Source of the DNA: DASUSF01 sp036375275
Lineage (GTDB): Bacteria; Pseudomonadota; Alphaproteobacteria; Geminicoccales; Geminicoccaceae
NCBI GenBank assembly: GCA_036375275.1
Contig: DASUSF010000160.1
Span: 1-7,333 of the forward strand
Direction of reading: 5' to 3'
Length of the DNA: 7,333 nt
Below the pieces are notes generated by a model. It ran no database searches. It saw nothing but the letters and a program-made list of their open reading frames with translations, and had not been told where the DNA came from. Of this stretch, positions 5,261-7,333 are shown one piece after another; the first letter of the stretch is position 1, and each line of letters begins with the position of its first letter. Both the position numbers and the translations under genes were made by a program.

Positions 5261-6041
5261 CGCTGCGCACGATCAGAAGGATGCCGGCGGCGAGCATCGG
5301 CAGGGAGAGCAGCTGACCCATGGTCAGGCCGCCGAGGAGGAAGCCGAGATGAGCGTCCGGCTCCCGGAACAGCTCGGCCACCGTCCGCGCGAGGGCGTAG
5401 CCGGTGAGGAAGACGCCGGCGATCAGGCCCTGCTCCTCGGGCCGGCGCGGCCGGAGCGCGAACCAGAACACGACCAGGAACAGGATCAGGCCCTCCAGCG
5501 CCGCCTCGTAGAGCTGGCTCGGGTGGCGCGGCTCCGGACCGCCGCGCGGGAACACCATCGCCCAGGGCACGTCGCTCGGACGGCCGTAGAGCTCGCCGTT
5601 GATGAAGTTGGCGAGCCGGCCGAAGAACAGGCCGATCGGCACCGCCGCGCACACCGCGTCACCGACCTCGAGGAGCGGCCGCTCGCGCCGCCAGGCGAAC
5701 AGCACGATCGCGACCACGACGCCGATCAGGCCGCCGTGGAAGGACATCCCGCCCTCCCAGACGGCCAGCGCGTCGAGCGGGTGAGCGAGGTAGTAGGCCG
5801 GGCGGTAGAAGAGGACGTAGCCGAGCCGGCCGCCGAGAACGACGCCGAGCGTGACGTAGAACAGCAGGTCGTCGACCTCCGCCGGGCCGAGGCGCCAGCC
5901 CGGCCGCCCGGCCAGCCACTTCACGAACTGCCATCCGAGGACCAGCCCGCCGATGTAGGCGAGCGCGTACCAGCGGATCGCGAACGGGCCGATCTCGATC
6001 AGGACCGGGTCGAATGCCGGGAAGGCGAGCGCGAAGGTCAC
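5229..6041 (-). CDS. lgt: Prolipoprotein diacylglyceryl transferase (Lgt)
   Basis: It encodes a 270-residue inner-membrane enzyme that moves diacylglycerol from phosphatidylglycerol to the lipobox cysteine of prolipoproteins, the first step of lipoprotein maturation. Family motifs are FPAFDPVLIEIGPFAIRWYA (7-26), LGGRLGYVLFY (69-79), GGMSFHGGLIG with His102 (97-107, the E. coli His103 position), the Lgt signature GRLANFINGELYGRP (141-155), PRHPSQLYEA (171-180), FREPDAHLG (225-233) and MGQLLSLPM (241-249). Seven hydrophobic segments are expected for the family. The GTG at 6041 gives the usual N-terminus, with a GGGGA Shine-Dalgarno shortly upstream. A GTG at 6089 would add 16 non-conserved residues and is rejected. 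It is the first gene of the operon lgt-methyltransferase-pgeF. Confidence 0.96.
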   Translation of the reverse strand: MTFALAFPAFDPVLIEIGPFAIRWYALAYIGGLVLGWQFVKWLAGRPGWRLGPAEVDDLLFYVTLGVVLGGRLGYVLFYRPAYYLAHPLDALAVWEGGMSFHGGLIGVVVAIVLFAWRRERPLLEVGDAVCAAVPIGLFFGRLANFINGELYGRPSDVPWAMVFPRGGPEPRHPSQLYEAALEGLILFLVVFWFALRPRRPEEQGLIAGVFLTGYALARTVAELFREPDAHLGFLLGGLTMGQLLSLPMLAAGILLIVRSVAASPSQQRS

Positions 6042-6091
6042 GTGTGGCGGATCCCCGGGCCATGGCGGCGGGCCCTCGTGACGACGCACGC

Positions 6092-6121
6092 CTTATAGGC
6101 GGCGCCTCCGGCCGCCGGCAA
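6092..6121 (-). promoter_or_regulatory. Candidate promoter of the lgt operon
   Basis: On the minus strand TTGCCG (6116-6121) and TATAAG (6092-6097) are spaced by 18 bases, about 50 bases before the lgt GTG. The -35 matches consensus in four of six positions and the -10 in four of six. The spacer is almost entirely occupied by a GGCGGC/GCCGCC inverted repeat, which could influence promoter geometry or bind a protein. Confidence 0.5.
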
Positions 6122-6157
6122 CCCCGCATAGGCGGCGGCTCCGACCGCCGCCAGCCC
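6095..6157. repeat. Two imperfect 30-bp direct repeats, each carrying a hairpin
   Basis: Unit 1 (6095-6124) and unit 2 (6128-6157) both begin ATAGGCGGCG and stay similar for about 30 bases, with a period of 33. Each contains an inverted repeat: GGCGGC with GCCGCC around 7 bases (6098-6103, 6111-6116), and GGCGGCGG with CCGCCGCC around 6 bases (6131-6138, 6145-6152). They sit between the divergent lgt and UbiK-like genes and overlap the lgt promoter candidate. Confidence 0.6.
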
Positions 6158-6221
6158 GCCTTGCAGGCCGCCGTTCTGCGCGCCATCTGAGATGAAGACT
6201 CTTCGCCCGGAGGTGACGCCC

Positions 6222-6554
6222 ATGCAGACCGAGAACCGCCTGTTCGACGACCTCGCGCGCGTCGCCAACGGCGCGTTCAGCACGCTCTCGAGCCTGCGCG
6301 AGGAGATCGAGACGCGGGTGCGCGAACGGGTCGAGCGTCTGCTCGCCGACATGGATCTCGTCCCGCGCGAGGAGTTCGACGCGGTCAAGGCGATGGCCCA
6401 GAAGGCCCGGATGGAGCAGGAGGCGCTCGCCGCACGGGTCGGCGAGCTCGAGCAGCGCCTCGAAGCCGCGGCCGCGAGGCCGAAGAAGCCGGCGCCGCGC
6501 CGCCCGGCGCGCGCCCGGAAACCCTCGCCCGGTCCCGCGCTGGACCAGGGCTGA
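6222..6554 (+). CDS. ubiK: UbiK-family accessory factor (BMFP domain, YqiC-like)
   Basis: It encodes a 110-residue, mostly helical protein. The family includes E. coli UbiK, a cytosolic factor needed for efficient aerobic ubiquinone synthesis through interaction with UbiJ and lipids, and membrane-fusogenic BMFP proteins. An N-terminal amphipathic helix (about 5-42) leads to the family signature DMDLVPREEFDAV (43-55), then a coiled coil (about 54-85, ARVGELEQRLEAA). A Lys/Arg/Pro/Ala-rich tail (86-110) follows that appears disordered. The ATG at 6222 has an excellent Shine-Dalgarno GGAGGTGA (6209-6216) five bases away. An in-frame ATG at 6192 lacks such a site and adds non-conserved residues. 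It diverges from lgt with 180 bases between them. Family assignment is firm; a role in ubiquinone synthesis in this organism is inferred. Confidence 0.88.
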   Translation: MQTENRLFDDLARVANGAFSTLSSLREEIETRVRERVERLLADMDLVPREEFDAVKAMAQKARMEQEALAARVGELEQRLEAAAARPKKPAPRRPARARKPSPGPALDQG

Positions 6555-6747
6555 CGTTCGTTTTCATCGCCTTCTCAAGCCCTTGAGTGATCGCCTTGCG
6601 GCGCAGCAGGGCTTTTGGCAGGTTGGCGGCGAGACCCGGGCTGACGGTCCGGGCTCGCCGGCCGGAGCCGCTAAGCGCCCCGGGGTCAGCGCTCCCTGCC
6701 GGCCCGCCCCTGGCGCGGCGGGCCGGCAGCATGCCTAGGAGTGTGCC
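6555..6747. other. 193-bp intergenic region with four successive inverted repeats
   Basis: No credible coding frame is visible. Four dyads follow one another: CTCAAG/CTTGAG (6574-6587); GGCGAG plus CCCGG with a bulged A (6628-6639 with 6649-6659); GGAG-CGCT with AGCG-CTCC (6664-6672 with 6688-6695), enclosing CCCCGGGG; and a 13-bp perfect stem (6696-6708 with 6717-6729) around 8 bases. None is followed by a T-run. It probably contains the end of the UbiK-like transcript and the promoter or leader of the ybjN-like gene, but I cannot place a promoter with confidence. Confidence 0.5.
6696..6729 (+). other. Strong 13-bp hairpin just before the ybjN-like gene
   Basis: CTGCCGGCCCGCC (6696-6708) pairs perfectly with GGCGGGCCGGCAG (6717-6729) across 8 bases. 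It ends seven bases before the AGGAG Shine-Dalgarno (6737-6741) of the gene at 6748. Without a T-run it is a poor intrinsic terminator. If transcribed with the downstream gene, it would be a very stable leader structure next to the ribosome-binding site. Confidence 0.55.
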
Positions 6748-7254
6748 ATGGTGTCGTCCATCAGTGCCGAACCGGTCGAATCGAGCGGCAACCCGCTCGA
6801 TCTCGTCGAGCACATCGCGATCGCGAACGAATGGCCGTTCCATCGCCAGAACGAGGAGGAGCTGGCCACGGAAATCGCCGGCCATTGGTGCCAGTACCGG
6901 CTGTGGTTCTCCTGGCATCCGGAGCTCGGCGTGCTGCACCTGTCCTGCGCGCTCGAGATGCGCGTCCAGCCGAACAAGCGGGACGCGATCTACGCGCTGC
7001 TCGCGCAGGCCAACGAGAAGCTGTGGCTCGGCCATTTCGACCTCTGCTCCGAGGAGAACCTGCCGATGTTCCGGCACGCCGTCCTGATGCGCGACGGGGT
7101 CGGGATCAACCTCGAGCTGCTCGAGGATCTGGTCGACATCGCGGTCACCGAGTGCGAGCGCTTCTATCCCGCGTTCCAGTTCGTGATCTGGGGCGGCAAG
7201 GCGCCGGGCGAGGCGCTGGCGGCGGCGATGCTGGAGACCGAGGGCGAAGCCTGA
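6748..7254 (+). CDS. YbjN domain-containing protein
   Basis: It encodes a 168-residue soluble protein with no signal peptide or membrane segment. It fits the YbjN-domain family (fold related to type III secretion chaperones). Typical alphaproteobacterial features are NPLDLVEHIAIANEWPF (15-31), NEKLWLGHFD (89-98), MFRHAVLMRDG (107-117) and CERFYPAFQFVIWGGKAP (136-153). E. coli YbjN has been linked to motility and stress phenotypes, but the molecular role of this branch is unknown and I assign none. The ATG at 6748 has a good Shine-Dalgarno AGGAG (6737-6741) six bases away. Its TGA stop (7252-7254) shares one base with the proC ATG, so the two genes are likely cotranscribed and translationally coupled. 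A link to proline metabolism or amino-acid stress is only a contextual guess. Confidence 0.88.
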   Translation: MVSSISAEPVESSGNPLDLVEHIAIANEWPFHRQNEEELATEIAGHWCQYRLWFSWHPELGVLHLSCALEMRVQPNKRDAIYALLAQANEKLWLGHFDLCSEENLPMFRHAVLMRDGVGINLELLEDLVDIAVTECERFYPAFQFVIWGGKAPGEALAAAMLETEGEA

Positions 7255-7333
7255 TGGCGGCGGTGCGCGGGCCCCTGCTCCTGATCGGCTGCGGCCGGAT
7301 GGGCGGGGCCCTGCTCGAAGGCTGGATCGGCAA
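7254..7333 (+). CDS. proC: Pyrroline-5-carboxylate reductase (ProC), N-terminal part, cut by window end
   Basis: Only the first 26 codons are inside the window: MAAVRGPLLLIGCGRMGGAL and then LEGWIG. The LLIGCGRMGGALLEGW stretch is the Rossmann dinucleotide-binding motif (GxGxMG) at the N-terminus of ProC, which reduces pyrroline-5-carboxylate to proline with NAD(P)H, the last step of proline synthesis. The glycine motif alone also occurs in other NAD(P)-binding enzymes, but its position at residues 12-17 and the MGGALLEGW continuation favour ProC. The ATG overlaps the preceding TGA by one base (TGATG), with a purine-rich GAGGG upstream. proB, the first gene of the pathway, lies at the other end of the window on the opposite strand. 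Confidence 0.85.
   Translation, partial: MAAVRGPLLLIGCGRMGGALLEGWIG

Noticed and set aside
6042..6089. Extended Lgt start at the GTG at 6089.
   Set aside because: It adds 16 Pro/Arg-rich residues ahead of the conserved N-terminus; the GTG at 6041 matches the family start.
6574..6587. CTCAAG/CTTGAG hairpin as intrinsic terminator of the UbiK-like gene.
   Set aside because: The stem is short and not followed by a T-run on either strand; kept only as one of the dyads in the spacer.
6385..7077. Minus-strand frame of 230 codons crossing the UbiK-like gene, the spacer and the ybjN-like gene.
   Set aside because: Part of it looks protein-like (LLRRKAITQGLEKAMKTNV), but it lacks a family match, has no ribosome-binding site and overlaps two well-supported plus-strand genes.
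1..7333. CRISPR arrays, insertion sequences, toxin-antitoxin or defence modules.
   Set aside because: No regularly spaced repeats, transposase-like products or terminal inverted repeats were seen; almost all sequence is accounted for by housekeeping genes.

Overview
The window is a very GC-rich (roughly 70% by eye) stretch of bacterial chromosome. It is most likely from an alphaproteobacterium, probably near Rhodospirillales or Geminicoccales. Support for this comes from protein resemblance and from two gene orders familiar in alphaproteobacteria: rplU-rpmA-obgE-proB, and lgt-(SAM methyltransferase)-pgeF. Genus and species cannot be read from the sequence. Coding density is high and no stretch over 300 bases lacks a gene.

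Minus-strand block (positions 6041 down to 119). Transcription runs right to left: lgt (prolipoprotein diacylglyceryl transferase), a MidA/NDUFAF7-type SAM-dependent methyltransferase, and pgeF (peptidoglycan editing factor) form an overlapping three-gene operon. A clear sigma-70-like promoter then starts rplU-rpmA (ribosomal proteins bL21 and bL27). After a hairpin terminator candidate, obgE (ribosome-assembly GTPase) and proB (glutamate 5-kinase) follow as a translationally coupled pair with an ATGA overlap. A tRNA-Arg(CCG) gene lies behind proB. The first 118 bases hold nothing identifiable, but they carry a 10-base copy of the tRNA 3' end and a tRNA D-arm look-alike.

Plus-strand block (6222 to the right edge). 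Diverging from lgt are a UbiK-family (BMFP) coiled-coil protein gene, a YbjN-domain protein gene, and the first 26 codons of proC (pyrroline-5-carboxylate reductase), which shares one base with the ybjN-like stop codon.

Together these are housekeeping functions: envelope lipoprotein maturation and peptidoglycan quality control, ribosome proteins and assembly, proline synthesis (first and last enzymes at opposite ends of the window), ubiquinone-related accessory function and one tRNA. I see no CRISPR array, insertion sequence, toxin-antitoxin or defence locus, and no evidence of a new multi-gene system. The unexplained material is non-coding: a perfect 16-bp palindrome upstream of obgE, a tandem repeat before rpmA, twin hairpin repeats between lgt and the UbiK-like gene, a cluster of inverted repeats before the ybjN-like gene, and the tRNA-flanking repeat.
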